This document shows positions 26,288 through 33,477 of a stretch of 64,000 nt of DNA, piece after piece. Within the stretch, counting starts at the first letter, position 1. Every line of letters begins with the position of its first letter. The stretch is from Ornithinibacillus californiensis (lineage in GTDB: Bacteria > Bacillota > Bacilli > Bacillales > Amphibacillaceae). Below the pieces are notes generated by a model that saw only the letters and a program-made list of their open reading frames with translations, searched no databases and was not told the origin of the DNA. The stretch covers positions 90,499-154,498 of the forward strand of contig NZ_LDUE01000058.1 of the NCBI RefSeq assembly GCF_001038485.1. Reading direction: 5' to 3'. A program made the translations under genes and the position numbers.

Positions 26288-26464
26288 TTAGAAGAATATC
26301 CCTCTTATAATGGCAACAATTACTACCAATCCAATCAGCATAAATAATCCTTTAAAGGTGAATCCTGTAGCAGCGTTACGCCCGTGTGACCACATATTGT
26401 TATCACTATCGCGGCTGTTGCGAACAATATGTTTATCTAAGTTTCGATTATCTCTTTCTTTCAT
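26288..26464 (-). CDS. Small single-helix membrane protein
   Basis: A 58-residue gene found by translating the minus strand directly: MKERDNRNLDKHIVRNSRDS at the N-terminus (hydrophilic), then a C-terminal helix GLFMLIGLVVIVAIIRGIFF. GGAGGTAAGCG precedes the ATG at 26464 with ideal spacing. The distribution of charge suggests an N-in tail-anchored peptide. Function unknown. It follows the HAD remnant at 26476-26571. Confidence 0.75.
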   Translation of the reverse strand: MKERDNRNLDKHIVRNSRDSDNNMWSHGRNAATGFTFKGLFMLIGLVVIVAIIRGIFF

Positions 26465-26475
26465 TCGCTTACCTC

Positions 26476-26571
26476 CTATCTACTTATATCTTCCCCTCTG
26501 ATTGGCGTATCAAATAGGACTCCACCTGCATCAAGGAAAATACAATTTATTGACTCGTAGTTTTGGCTCAT
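26476..26571 (-). pseudogene. HAD-family hydrolase, N-terminal remnant
   Basis: A 31-codon frame starting at ATG 26571 behind AGAGGGGTAAT. It reads MSQNYESIN then CIFLDAGGVLFDTPIRGED, which is the first strand and motif I of a HAD phosphatase, and stops at TAG after ISR. A working HAD enzyme needs about 200 residues, so this is a truncated remnant that keeps its promoter-like motif and ribosome binding site. Confidence 0.75.
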
Positions 26572-26609
26572 ATTACCCCTCTTTTATCCAGGTTTTGTAA
26601 TCTAATTTA

Positions 26610-26629
26610 ATTCTAACATAAAATTCTGA
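26610..26629 (-). promoter_or_regulatory. Extended -10 promoter motif
   Basis: The minus strand reads TCAGAATTTTATGTTAGAAT: TGn-TAGAAT with a preceding GAATTTT element, 39 bases upstream of the HAD remnant start. Confidence 0.55.
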
Positions 26630-26738
26630 CATCTATAAACGGATTCCTGCTATAACTTCTCCAGATTACCCCACTTCTAATAACTGTACTTTCTGGCAAA
26701 GATATTAATAAAATATACATTGCAATAGGAGCGGTACA

Positions 26739-27755
26739 ATGGAATTACAACTAATTGAGGCATATGTACCACAGCAGCACTTCCAAAACGTAGATGCATC
26801 CTTGAAAGACTTCCCATCTGTTTCGTATTGGATTTCTAATGAACCAATTGATCGAACACATATCCGGATTCTCGTTGATAAAACAAAGACGGAAGATATA
26901 TTAAATTACCTTGAAAAACAAGCAAAAGCTATGGAAGGGTTTGAAGTGTTGCTTTTTCCAGTTCAAACATACATCGCTCGATTAACGGAGGAAGAAAAAA
27001 AACAGAGAGAGAAAACAAAAGAAGAAGATGCGAGTAAACTGCAGCGAGTCAGTCGGCAAGAACTACTTGGAACCATTAAAAAGACTAGCAATATTACACT
27101 GAACTATACGCTATTGATTATCATTGCCGCAATCGTCGTTACGATTGGGTTTATTCAGAATAGCCCCGCAGTCATTATAGGAGCAATGGTAATCGCACCA
27201 ATGCTCGGACCTGTGATATCCATTGCTTTTTCTTCCATTTTAGGTGATAGTACTATACTTCGGGGATCTATGATGACGTTGCTATACGCAGTAGTCATAG
27301 TAGTAGTTATATCCGTTGGTTTTACTTTCTTTTTCCCTGTACCTATTGATAGTAGCGAGTTTTCTTCCAGAACTCATGTGAATATTGCAGATATTGTGTT
27401 AGCATTTGTCACTGGCATTGCCGGGGCACTATCCACGCTCAATAAATTACCTGGATCTCTTGTGGGGGTAATGGTTGCAGTAGCTCTTATACCACCAAAT
27501 GTAGTACTAGGCATGACGTTAGGGGCAAGAATGTGGAAAGAAGCATATGGGTCCATGCTGTTGCTCGCAGGAAACATCTCCGCTGTCATCTTAGCTGGTA
27601 TCATTGTCTTTTCCCTAAGTGGCATCCGACCAGTTAGATGGAGTGAAGTAGAAAAAGCTAAAACATCAAGAAAACGATCGATACTGTTTGTAAGTTTAGT
27701 TATTGTTATTTTAGTTATTGTTATCTTATTTAGTAAGAATCTTGATTTGGTTTAA
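26739..27755 (+). CDS. DUF389/TIGR00341-family membrane protein
   Basis: A 338-residue protein with a soluble N-terminal domain (about residues 1-115) and a membrane domain of six or so helices. The conserved LNYTLLIIIAAIVVTIGFIQ, SPAVIIGAMVIAPMLGPVIS and VMVAVALIPPNVVLG segments define the TIGR00341/DUF389 family, whose function is unknown. ATAGGAGC precedes the ATG, and a terminator follows. Confidence 0.88.
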   Translation: MELQLIEAYVPQQHFQNVDASLKDFPSVSYWISNEPIDRTHIRILVDKTKTEDILNYLEKQAKAMEGFEVLLFPVQTYIARLTEEEKKQREKTKEEDASKLQRVSRQELLGTIKKTSNITLNYTLLIIIAAIVVTIGFIQNSPAVIIGAMVIAPMLGPVISIAFSSILGDSTILRGSMMTLLYAVVIVVVISVGFTFFFPVPIDSSEFSSRTHVNIADIVLAFVTGIAGALSTLNKLPGSLVGVMVAVALIPPNVVLGMTLGARMWKEAYGSMLLLAGNISAVILAGIIVFSLSGIRPVRWSEVEKAKTSRKRSILFVSLVIVILVIVILFSKNLDLV

Positions 27756-27773
27756 GAAGATGAACCATACGGC

Positions 27774-27807
27774 AAGCACCTCCTCCTTATTTTTTAGGGA
27801 GGTGCTT
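27774..27807. terminator. Hairpin terminator between convergent genes
   Basis: AAGCACCTCC and GGAGGTGCTT pair around a T-rich loop, between the DUF389-type gene and the lipoprotein gene. Confidence 0.8.
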
Positions 27808-27833
27808 ACATAAACATTATTTGCAAACCATTT

Positions 27834-28202
27834 TTAGAAATCGCTAGTCGTCGACTTTTCAATTAAGAAATCTATTAACTCTTCCCTATTATTTGTCTCG
27901 AAAACTTTATACTCTGTATCAAAGACTATATAATAGGGGATTTCTTCTATTTCATCAAAAAGTGGGCTATGGCCTTGAGGTATAGTCTCCTCTTGCATTG
28001 ATTTTACAACTGTAATTCCATTTTCTTTTAGTAATTCACTACTAATCCTATCATCGCGATCAGAAACTACTACATATAAAGCGTAATAATATTCCCGATC
28101 TGATAAGTAATTGTCGTACTTTTCTTTATTAGGAAGGAGTGCTTCTGTCGTACAACCGGTTATAATAAACAAAATCATAATTAAAATTATCGTTTTTTTC
28201 AA
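27834..28202 (-). CDS. Hypothetical lipoprotein
   Basis: 122 residues starting at TTG 28202 behind AAAGGAGGAG. The signal peptide ends ILFIITGC (Cys at about residue 17). The mature domain contains YYALYVVVSDRDDRIS and YYIVFDTEYKVFETNNREEL. Not recognised beyond being surface-exposed. Confidence 0.7.
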   Translation of the reverse strand: MKKTIILIMILFIITGCTTEALLPNKEKYDNYLSDREYYYALYVVVSDRDDRISSELLKENGITVVKSMQEETIPQGHSPLFDEIEEIPYYIVFDTEYKVFETNNREELIDFLIEKSTTSDF

Positions 28203-28229
28203 TCTTCTCCTCCTTTATTAAATCCTCCA

Positions 28230-28865
28230 CTACAAAATGTACTCCGTTATTCCTATGTAAAACTCATACATAAAATAAAGAGAAAATCCGAGCAGTAAAA
28301 TTCCTGCTAGAATTGAAAAAATCCTGATCATATTACGGCTCATCAATTTCCTAGTGAAAGCAATAATCGTAAGTAATCCGATGTCATGGATCAAGATACC
28401 TGTCATAATTCCTGAAGCAATCATAAAAAATTGTGCAGGTTCGGAAGTATCATAGGATTGGGTAAGCACGGTTCCGAATACACTTAACCAAAATACGAGA
28501 TTACCAGGTGAGATGGCGACCAAAAAGCCGTTTCGGTAGGATGATAGTATCGATTTTGTAGGTCTCTCTCCCTTAAGGGTAATATCTTTATCTGCATTTT
28601 TAATAGAATCATAGCCAATTAGAAGCAAAAACACTGCACCAACAAGCCACATAGGTACCTGGATAAATGGGATTTGTAGAACTGAAGCTAGCCCTAGATA
28701 TAGAGCCGCAATTAATAATAAATCAATTGTCATCCCACCTAAACCAACTGCCCAACCATGCAAAAATCCATTTTTCATTCCTTGTTTGGACATTTCCACT
28801 GTTATTGCTCCAACAGGCATTGCTATTGCTAAACCTATTAATACATATGTGAAAAACAGTTCCAT
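28230..28865 (-). CDS. LysE-family translocator
   Basis: A 211-residue transporter with six helices. The LysE/RhtB signature GLAIAMPVGAITVEMSKQG near the N-terminus and AISPGNLVFWLSVFGTVL in the middle are clear. The family exports amino acids or related solutes; the substrate here is unknown. GAGGTATGTT precedes the ATG. Confidence 0.9.
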   Translation of the reverse strand: MELFFTYVLIGLAIAMPVGAITVEMSKQGMKNGFLHGWAVGLGGMTIDLLLIAALYLGLASVLQIPFIQVPMWLVGAVFLLLIGYDSIKNADKDITLKGERPTKSILSSYRNGFLVAISPGNLVFWLSVFGTVLTQSYDTSEPAQFFMIASGIMTGILIHDIGLLTIIAFTRKLMSRNMIRIFSILAGILLLGFSLYFMYEFYIGITEYIL

Positions 28866-28913
28866 AACATACCTCTATTCTTCTATTGGAATTAGTAACT
28901 CAGCTTCTAGATT

Positions 28914-28931
28914 ATCTTTACGTAAAATTCT
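28914..28931 (-). promoter_or_regulatory. Possible promoter motif, degenerate copy
   Basis: The minus strand reads AGAATTTTACGTAAAGAT about 50 bases upstream of the LysE-family gene. It resembles the recurrent extended -10 class but lacks the TG, so it is a weak candidate. Confidence 0.35.
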
Positions 28932-28978
28932 GACATAAACACCCAAACTCCACAAGACCTAATCCTAATATGTTAGTA

Positions 28979-29020
28979 GGGACAGTCCCTCTGTGAACTT
29001 ATTCACAGAGGGACTGTCCC
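28979..29020. repeat. Dispersed hairpin repeat, copy 2
   Basis: GGGACAGTCCCTCTGTGAA and its exact reverse complement, loop CTTA. It lies 11 bases beyond the stop of the gene ending at 29032 (minus strand), in terminator position, without a T-run. Confidence 0.92.
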
Positions 29021-29031
29021 CACCCATAGCT

Positions 29032-29547
29032 CTATTCAATTAGGTTTCCACTATTGTCATAGTATCTATAATCTGTAAATGAGTTTTTTAAATTGGGCAA
29101 TTCAATCCATTTAACCGATGCTTTCATTGGTTGAAACTCTACTTCTGTAGGTTGCCCATTAATATCTACTGTCATTTTGGCAATATCATTTTCGCCGTTT
29201 GTAACAATCAAAAAGGGAGTCATTTCTTCCATAACGTTCGGAATAAATGTACTAAAAGTCTCTTGGTTCCTTACCTCTAAATGTCTCCATTTATAATTCC
29301 CATCTTTATCCTGATCAAACTCAATATAACCAGGACTGCCATCGGCCAGAATTGGAACAACCCGTTCATTTATAAAGTCCTTTATTTCTAGGATTTCAAT
29401 GGACATGTTTTCATATCCTTCAATAGAGTTTATTACCCTTATGATAGATTCCTCATCATTACCATATAGTCCCTCTTCTGCATAAACAGCAAGAACAACA
29501 CCCAAGACTAAGAAAGGTATCATAAACCAGATAAACCGCTTCATCAT
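29032..29547 (-). CDS. Hypothetical exported protein
   Basis: About 171 residues: an N-terminal signal or anchor (MMKRFIWFMIPFLVLGVVLA), then a soluble domain beginning GNDEESIIRVINSIEGYENM and ending YRYYDNSGNLIE. AAAGGAGG precedes the adjacent ATG codons at 29547 and 29544, so a longer frame is not used. No family recognised. Confidence 0.7.
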   Translation of the reverse strand: MMKRFIWFMIPFLVLGVVLAVYAEEGLYGNDEESIIRVINSIEGYENMSIEILEIKDFINERVVPILADGSPGYIEFDQDKDGNYKWRHLEVRNQETFSTFIPNVMEEMTPFLIVTNGENDIAKMTVDINGQPTEVEFQPMKASVKWIELPNLKNSFTDYRYYDNSGNLIE

Positions 29548-29613
29548 TTTCCTCCTTTCATAAAGCATTTTATATACTCTATAAACTATAATTCATTCTT
29601 ATTCTGAAATATT

Positions 29614-29784
29614 TTAATAAGTGCCTCGTTTAATCTCTTTAACCGTGTTAATTTGAGCATCAGCTCCGAACGTGGAACGGAACTTTTTTCTAGCTTCTGC
29701 GGGCGTTCGCGCAATGATTGACTTACTCTGTTTTTCACCATTCTGCTCTGCTTCAACTTGATATCGCTTTGCTCCACATTTCAC
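29614..29784 (-). CDS. Small basic protein, hand-found
   Basis: A 56-residue gene starting at GTG 29784 behind AGAAGAGGTG: it begins VKCGAKRYQVEAEQNGEKQS and ends in INTVKEIKRGTY. The pattern (two beta-like segments around ARTPAEARKKFRSTFGADAQ) is coherent and protein-like, unlike the overlapping 63-codon frame on the same strand, which has no well-placed ribosome binding site. The fold and function are unknown; it may bind nucleic acid, given its charge. Confidence 0.68.
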   Translation of the reverse strand: MKCGAKRYQVEAEQNGEKQSKSIIARTPAEARKKFRSTFGADAQINTVKEIKRGTY

Positions 29785-29885
29785 TTATAACACCTCTTCT
29801 ATCTTAATTATCTCTCTTTAGATAATGTGTGGTCAAAGGTTTTCACATAAAAGCAGCGACTGCTCCAATTGAACAATCGCCATCA

Positions 29886-30353
29886 CTATTTAACCTCCAA
29901 CGCAAATGCATAAAAAGCATCCCCATCAGAGACATTGCCATTCTCCCACCAAACTCCGTAATAGTAATAATAAAGCCCTTCTTCATCCGGTGCAGTAAAA
30001 GTATGGTCCGTAACAGTAACATCCATTTCACCATCTTTACTAGACTGAGTTAAATGGACCTTATTTGGCATCGGCTTATAATCCATACCAAACATTACAG
30101 TTGCACCAGCTTCCACCTGAATTGGGTCCTCATCCATTAACAGTTGTTTCGGTCCAGCCGTATCCACACATTCAGCATACCCGAGTGACTTCCAGCAATA
30201 GGTGCCTAGCTTCGTATCAAATCTTTCACCGTCAATCTCGATATAAGCATTAGGAGGCTTATCTCCTTGTGAACTACTATTAATTTGTCCAGGCGTATTA
30301 CACCCACTTAAGATGAACATGATTATTATAATAAGTAGATACTTTTTCTTCAT
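29886..30353 (-). CDS. Hypothetical lipoprotein
   Basis: 155 residues from ATG 30353, which follows AAAGGAG. The signal peptide ends MFILSGC with lipid Cys at about residue 18. The mature part contains FDTKLGTYCWKSLGYAECVD and a C-terminal domain with EEGLYYYYYGVWWENGNVSDG. The longer frame upstream lacks a binding site. Family not recognised. Confidence 0.72.
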   Translation of the reverse strand: MKKKYLLIIIIMFILSGCNTPGQINSSSQGDKPPNAYIEIDGERFDTKLGTYCWKSLGYAECVDTAGPKQLLMDEDPIQVEAGATVMFGMDYKPMPNKVHLTQSSKDGEMDVTVTDHTFTAPDEEGLYYYYYGVWWENGNVSDGDAFYAFALEVK

Positions 30354-30427
30354 AACTAATGTCTCCTTTAGTAGTTTAGACGGTATTTTTAATGAAATTG
30401 TTTCACCTTTGATGAATGGAGAATTTC

Positions 30428-30738
30428 TATTCTTTAACTCGCCCACTAAATTTAACCAAGTTAATGATTAGCGTACTTCTATTCTCCAACTCAATTCAAT
30501 TTTTCTACCAAAATAACGATTTGATAGATTCTATTATTCATCTTACTCCAAATTCACTGTTAAGTTAACGATTAGAACCCCTCTATTCCTCATCTCAATC
30601 CATTTCCACTGCCAAGTTAACATTTAGAACCCTTCTATTCCTCATCTCACTCCATTTCCATCTCCAAGTTAATGATTAGAACCCTTCTATTCATCAACTC
30701 ACTCCATTTCTACCGCCAAGTTAAGGATTAGAACCCCT
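30428..30738. repeat. 52-bp tandem repeat array, locus 2
   Basis: Six consecutive 52-base units beginning with CTATT; the last three (30583-30634, 30635-30686, 30687-30738) are very similar and the first two are degenerate. On the minus strand the junctions read AATAGAAGGGTTCTAAT, a small hairpin. No unique spacers. With the FAD oxidase fragment this occupies most of the gene-free stretch 30354-31167. Confidence 0.93.
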
Positions 30739-30808
30739 CACAAAATAGCCCAACAGAAAAACCCATTAAAAAAAGCCCAAAATCCACGGATCTTGAGCTT
30801 CCCCACTA

Positions 30809-30921
30809 TTATTCAGGAACAATATTATGGTTATGGCAGAAACGATTATCTGGGTCATATTTCCGCTTCACTTCTACAAGTCGTTCATAGTTTTCCTGAT
30901 AGACAAATTCAACAACCTGCT
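30809..30921 (-). pseudogene. 3'-end fragment of an FAD-dependent oxidase gene
   Basis: Minus-strand sequence encoding VYQENYERLVEVKRKYDPDN and then RFCHNHNIVPE, almost identical to the last residues of the intact oxidase at 43424-44788. Homology starts upstream in the 52-bp array and stops abruptly near 30921. Together with the matching block at 43300-43535 this is a direct repeat on both sides of the mnx region. Confidence 0.9.
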
Positions 30922-31080
30922 ATGATCCACGGGGACAGGTACCTCGGTTCAACCATGAGATCAGAAACCTATCCCCTATGACTTTCTGCCGATCCATGGT
31001 ACCTTCCCCATGGAATGCCGAATTCGTGGAATCACTAAATTCCCAAAGACGGTTTAATAGTCCAATCAATGTTTGAAGTT
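30922..31080 (-). other. Unrecognised coding-like fragment
   Basis: Beyond the oxidase fragment the minus strand holds an open stretch of about 52 codons (including LLNRLWEFSDSTNSAFHGEG and ending RFLISWLNRGTCPRGS) that stops where the oxidase fragment begins. A stop codon precedes it and no binding site is visible, so it looks like the tail of another broken gene or a mobile-element remnant. I cannot name it. Confidence 0.4.
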
Positions 31081-31083
31081 AAT

Positions 31084-31092
31084 CATAGTATA
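31084..31092 (+). promoter_or_regulatory. Candidate sigma-K -10 element
   Basis: CATAGTATA fits the CATAnnnTA -10 consensus of mother-cell sigma-K promoters. It lies about 75 bases upstream of the Cys/His-rich coat-like gene. The -35 position reads ATCA rather than ACA, so the match is partial. Confidence 0.45.
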
Positions 31093-31167
31093 AAAGTAGG
31101 ATAACATGGCTTTTTAATCAATTTTAGATGTATGGTATACGAACAAATGTTAGAAAGGGGAAATTCC

Positions 31168-31695
31168 ATGCAAGAAAATTTTTGTTCACAATGTGGTAAT
31201 AGAATCCATCATTCCGATTCTTATCCGCAAAATAGAAGTTGTGACTGCCATCGTCGTCACAACAGGAGTCACCATTGTGGATGTGGACATCGCGACCACC
31301 ATCAGGGTGGAGGCTGTTGTCACCATCATTCTTATAGACGTTCTATTTGTGATGATAATTTTAGATTACGGTTAGGCGGCCTACAAAACGGTTTAAACTT
31401 TCGTTTGAGACAACTGGTTGGCAGTACAGTTGAGGTGCGTTTGGAAAATGATGAACTTGTACAAGGGAAAATCTATCATGTTGGATCGAACTTTGTTGAA
31501 TTGATTGTTGGCGAAGACAGAACATCATTCCCTGATACGGAAGATGAAAGTGAACAAGATAATGAAGAAACTGAAATTGAATCAGAAGACACTCAAGATC
31601 AAGGAGAAAAAAGCCATTCATTAATCTTTTCAACAGATAAAATAAATGATCTAAAACATCTTGGGAATTGTTCTACACATTGTAGATGCCATTAG
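31168..31695 (+). CDS. Cys/His-rich coat-like protein with DUF2642-type domain
   Basis: About 175 residues. The first 65 are extremely rich in Cys and His (CSQCGNRIHH, then HHCGCGHRDHHQGGGCCHHH), suggesting metal binding. Residues about 75-110 form a small beta-barrel-like segment (LVGSTVEVRLENDELVQGKI, then YHVGSNFVELIVG), like DUF2642/LSm-like domains of spore coat proteins. An acidic linker and a C-terminal strand, SLIFSTDKINDLKHL, follow. No signal peptide. ATG at 31168 follows AAAGGGG. Next to the mnx operon it may be a spore-surface protein that holds metal; that is inference. Confidence 0.72.
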   Translation: MQENFCSQCGNRIHHSDSYPQNRSCDCHRRHNRSHHCGCGHRDHHQGGGCCHHHSYRRSICDDNFRLRLGGLQNGLNFRLRQLVGSTVEVRLENDELVQGKIYHVGSNFVELIVGEDRTSFPDTEDESEQDNEETEIESEDTQDQGEKSHSLIFSTDKINDLKHLGNCSTHCRCH

Positions 31696-31714
31696 CGTTA
31701 CCCTCGGGTAACCT
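31696..31714 (+). terminator. Weak hairpin after the coat-like gene
   Basis: GTTACCC and GGGTAAC pair around a two-base loop immediately after the stop codon. There is no real T-run, so terminator function is uncertain. Confidence 0.4.
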
Positions 31715-31827
31715 TATTACATCTAACTTCAATACACAGCAAGAATTCTACTAAATAGTTCCAATCCCCCACTTAAAATACATTTTCTAAATTAATTAGA
31801 AAAGTTCTGATGGGAGTTTACTAAACC

Positions 31828-32586
31828 ATGATTACTATCTTTAAAAACTTACATGCTCGTTCCCAGAATGAGCATGTAACTGCATTGGAAAAAGAATTAC
31901 CGTATCTTCTCTTCTATCTACGAAATGGAGAAGTTTATAAAACAGTTGGTACAGATAATTTGAACCGCCTGTTTCATACAACAATTTTCAAATTCAATGC
32001 ATACCTTGAAAGTTGTAATTCTATTATTTTGACTCCAATAAACCTTACCACTAAGAAATTATCCCACAAAAATAATGTTACGATTCCACTTTCCATATTT
32101 TGCGGATTTCAATGGGTTTCCACTAGGACGCTAGATGCTTTCGAGGATATGGTAAATGAACTAGAATATCCAGTGAGTGATAACAACAAACAAATTGACA
32201 AACATAGCCAGAAACAGTATGTACCGAATGGAATGAAGAAAAACAAAGTAAACCATCTTATAATTAACAGCATGTACGAAGAGCCAACTATCGAAATCCA
32301 AGCTTCTTTAGAAAATAGCCATAAGAACAAGAAAAACGGAGAATACCAGAATCATTTCGATAGTGAACCTCTAAAAGAATATCAGGAGGAGGCTAGTTCC
32401 GATTCTAAACCTCCAGAAGAACAACTGGAGGAGGCTAGTTTTAAGCCACTAATACCCTATCAGCATCAATCAGAAGTAAAGGAAAATCACCAGATTCATC
32501 ATCATGACAATGACAATAACCTTTCCTATACAATCATTCCATTTGATCAGATTAAAGCAATCACCATAAAAAAAGACACGAACTGA
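31828..32586 (+). CDS. Hypothetical coat-like protein
   Basis: 252 residues. An N-terminal domain (about 1-100) contains YLLFYLRNGEVYKTVGTDNL, a long polar and acidic low-complexity region (about 105-230, with imperfect EEAS repeats) follows, and a C-terminal strand SYTIIPFDQIKAITIKK resembles the closing strand of the LSm-like barrels in neighbouring proteins. The split-barrel idea is inference. GGGAG precedes the ATG with somewhat long spacing. It converges with the MnxD-like gene. Confidence 0.6.
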   Translation: MITIFKNLHARSQNEHVTALEKELPYLLFYLRNGEVYKTVGTDNLNRLFHTTIFKFNAYLESCNSIILTPINLTTKKLSHKNNVTIPLSIFCGFQWVSTRTLDAFEDMVNELEYPVSDNNKQIDKHSQKQYVPNGMKKNKVNHLIINSMYEEPTIEIQASLENSHKNKKNGEYQNHFDSEPLKEYQEEASSDSKPPEEQLEEASFKPLIPYQHQSEVKENHQIHHHDNDNNLSYTIIPFDQIKAITIKKDTN

Positions 32587-32680
32587 ATACAGCACCAAAG
32601 GATTAATTCTTTGATGCTGTATTCTAATGTGTTCCATTAAATTAGTTACCGATGTTTATGATAATAAATCAGTCATATCG

Positions 32681-33385
32681 TTACTTTATTTTTACCATGG
32701 CTATCTTATTAAAGGAGATAACTTTGATATCCTTTCCTACTTTTACTACGATGGTTTCTTTATTGATGTCTGTTACGAATCCTTCTATCGTTTCCCCATC
32801 TAATGTAATTTCAATTTTCCTTGCTTCCACTAATAAAAGAAAAATATTGAATCGCATTCCAAAAAACAACTGTATGAGCATCGGTGATGATGCGACGACT
32901 TCCCCAAAATAATAAGTTAAGTCTCGGCGGAAACAAGATTCGATGGCTATTTGGGATGACTCTTTATCTGGTTCTGCGTATCTTCCAGATGGTTTAACCT
33001 TGATGATTTGTCTATACGGAAGAACCACTTCACCTTCTTCATCTAGCAAAACACAAAAGTCAAATCCTACTGTATCTACCTTCCCCAGGAGTTTACTACC
33101 TATCTCTAAATCTACTTCTACCATTAAACCTTCTAGACCGTTAAACGCATTGCGAAAGATTTCTTCAGGAGTTCTATCGTTATCCAAGGCTAAGTCCAAT
33201 AATAGTCTATTGGCCCTCGCGATTTTCGCTTTTAACTCTTTAAGCTGTTCTAAAGGAAGGCAACTCGTTGGCGAGGGGTATGTTTGGGATGGATATCTTT
33301 CTTTGCAACATCGTTCATTTATACAAAAGTCTTCTACTGGTGCATGATCTACTATCGGTAGTTCCTGTTTTATTACTGTTTTCAT
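32681..33385 (-). CDS. MnxD-like protein downstream of mnxG
   Basis: 234 residues with two beta-barrel-like segments: LEGLMVEVDLEIGSKLLGKV around residue 90 and KIEITLDGETIEGFVTDINK near residue 190. A segment FRRDLTYYFGEVVASSPMLIQLFFG aligns by eye with LRQKLVLQFGETVTKRDALIQQFFE of MnxD (37748-38464), so the two are probably paralogues. A Cys cluster, FCINERCC, lies near the N-terminus. It starts 92 bases after mnxG beyond a hairpin, so it may have its own promoter. Likely an accessory part of the Mn oxidase or coat layer. Confidence 0.7.
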   Translation of the reverse strand: MKTVIKQELPIVDHAPVEDFCINERCCKERYPSQTYPSPTSCLPLEQLKELKAKIARANRLLLDLALDNDRTPEEIFRNAFNGLEGLMVEVDLEIGSKLLGKVDTVGFDFCVLLDEEGEVVLPYRQIIKVKPSGRYAEPDKESSQIAIESCFRRDLTYYFGEVVASSPMLIQLFFGMRFNIFLLLVEARKIEITLDGETIEGFVTDINKETIVVKVGKDIKVISFNKIAMVKIK

Positions 33386-33436
33386 CTATATCACCACCTT
33401 TCCAATCTTTCATATATGAGCCCTAGTTTAACCTTA

Positions 33437-33475
33437 TGTAAGGAAATGAGAAGAAAAGAATCCTTCCCTTCTCAT
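33437..33475 (-). terminator. Hairpin after mnxG
   Basis: On the minus strand GAGAAG and CTTCTC with flanking pairs form a stem around a pyrimidine-rich loop a few bases after the mnxG stop. A weak terminator or attenuator before the downstream MnxD-like gene. Confidence 0.5.
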
Positions 33476-33477
33476 TC

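Noticed and set aside
29586..29777. 63-codon frame on the minus strand
   Set aside because: It overlaps in another frame the better supported gene 29614-29784, which has GTG start and binding site at the right distance.
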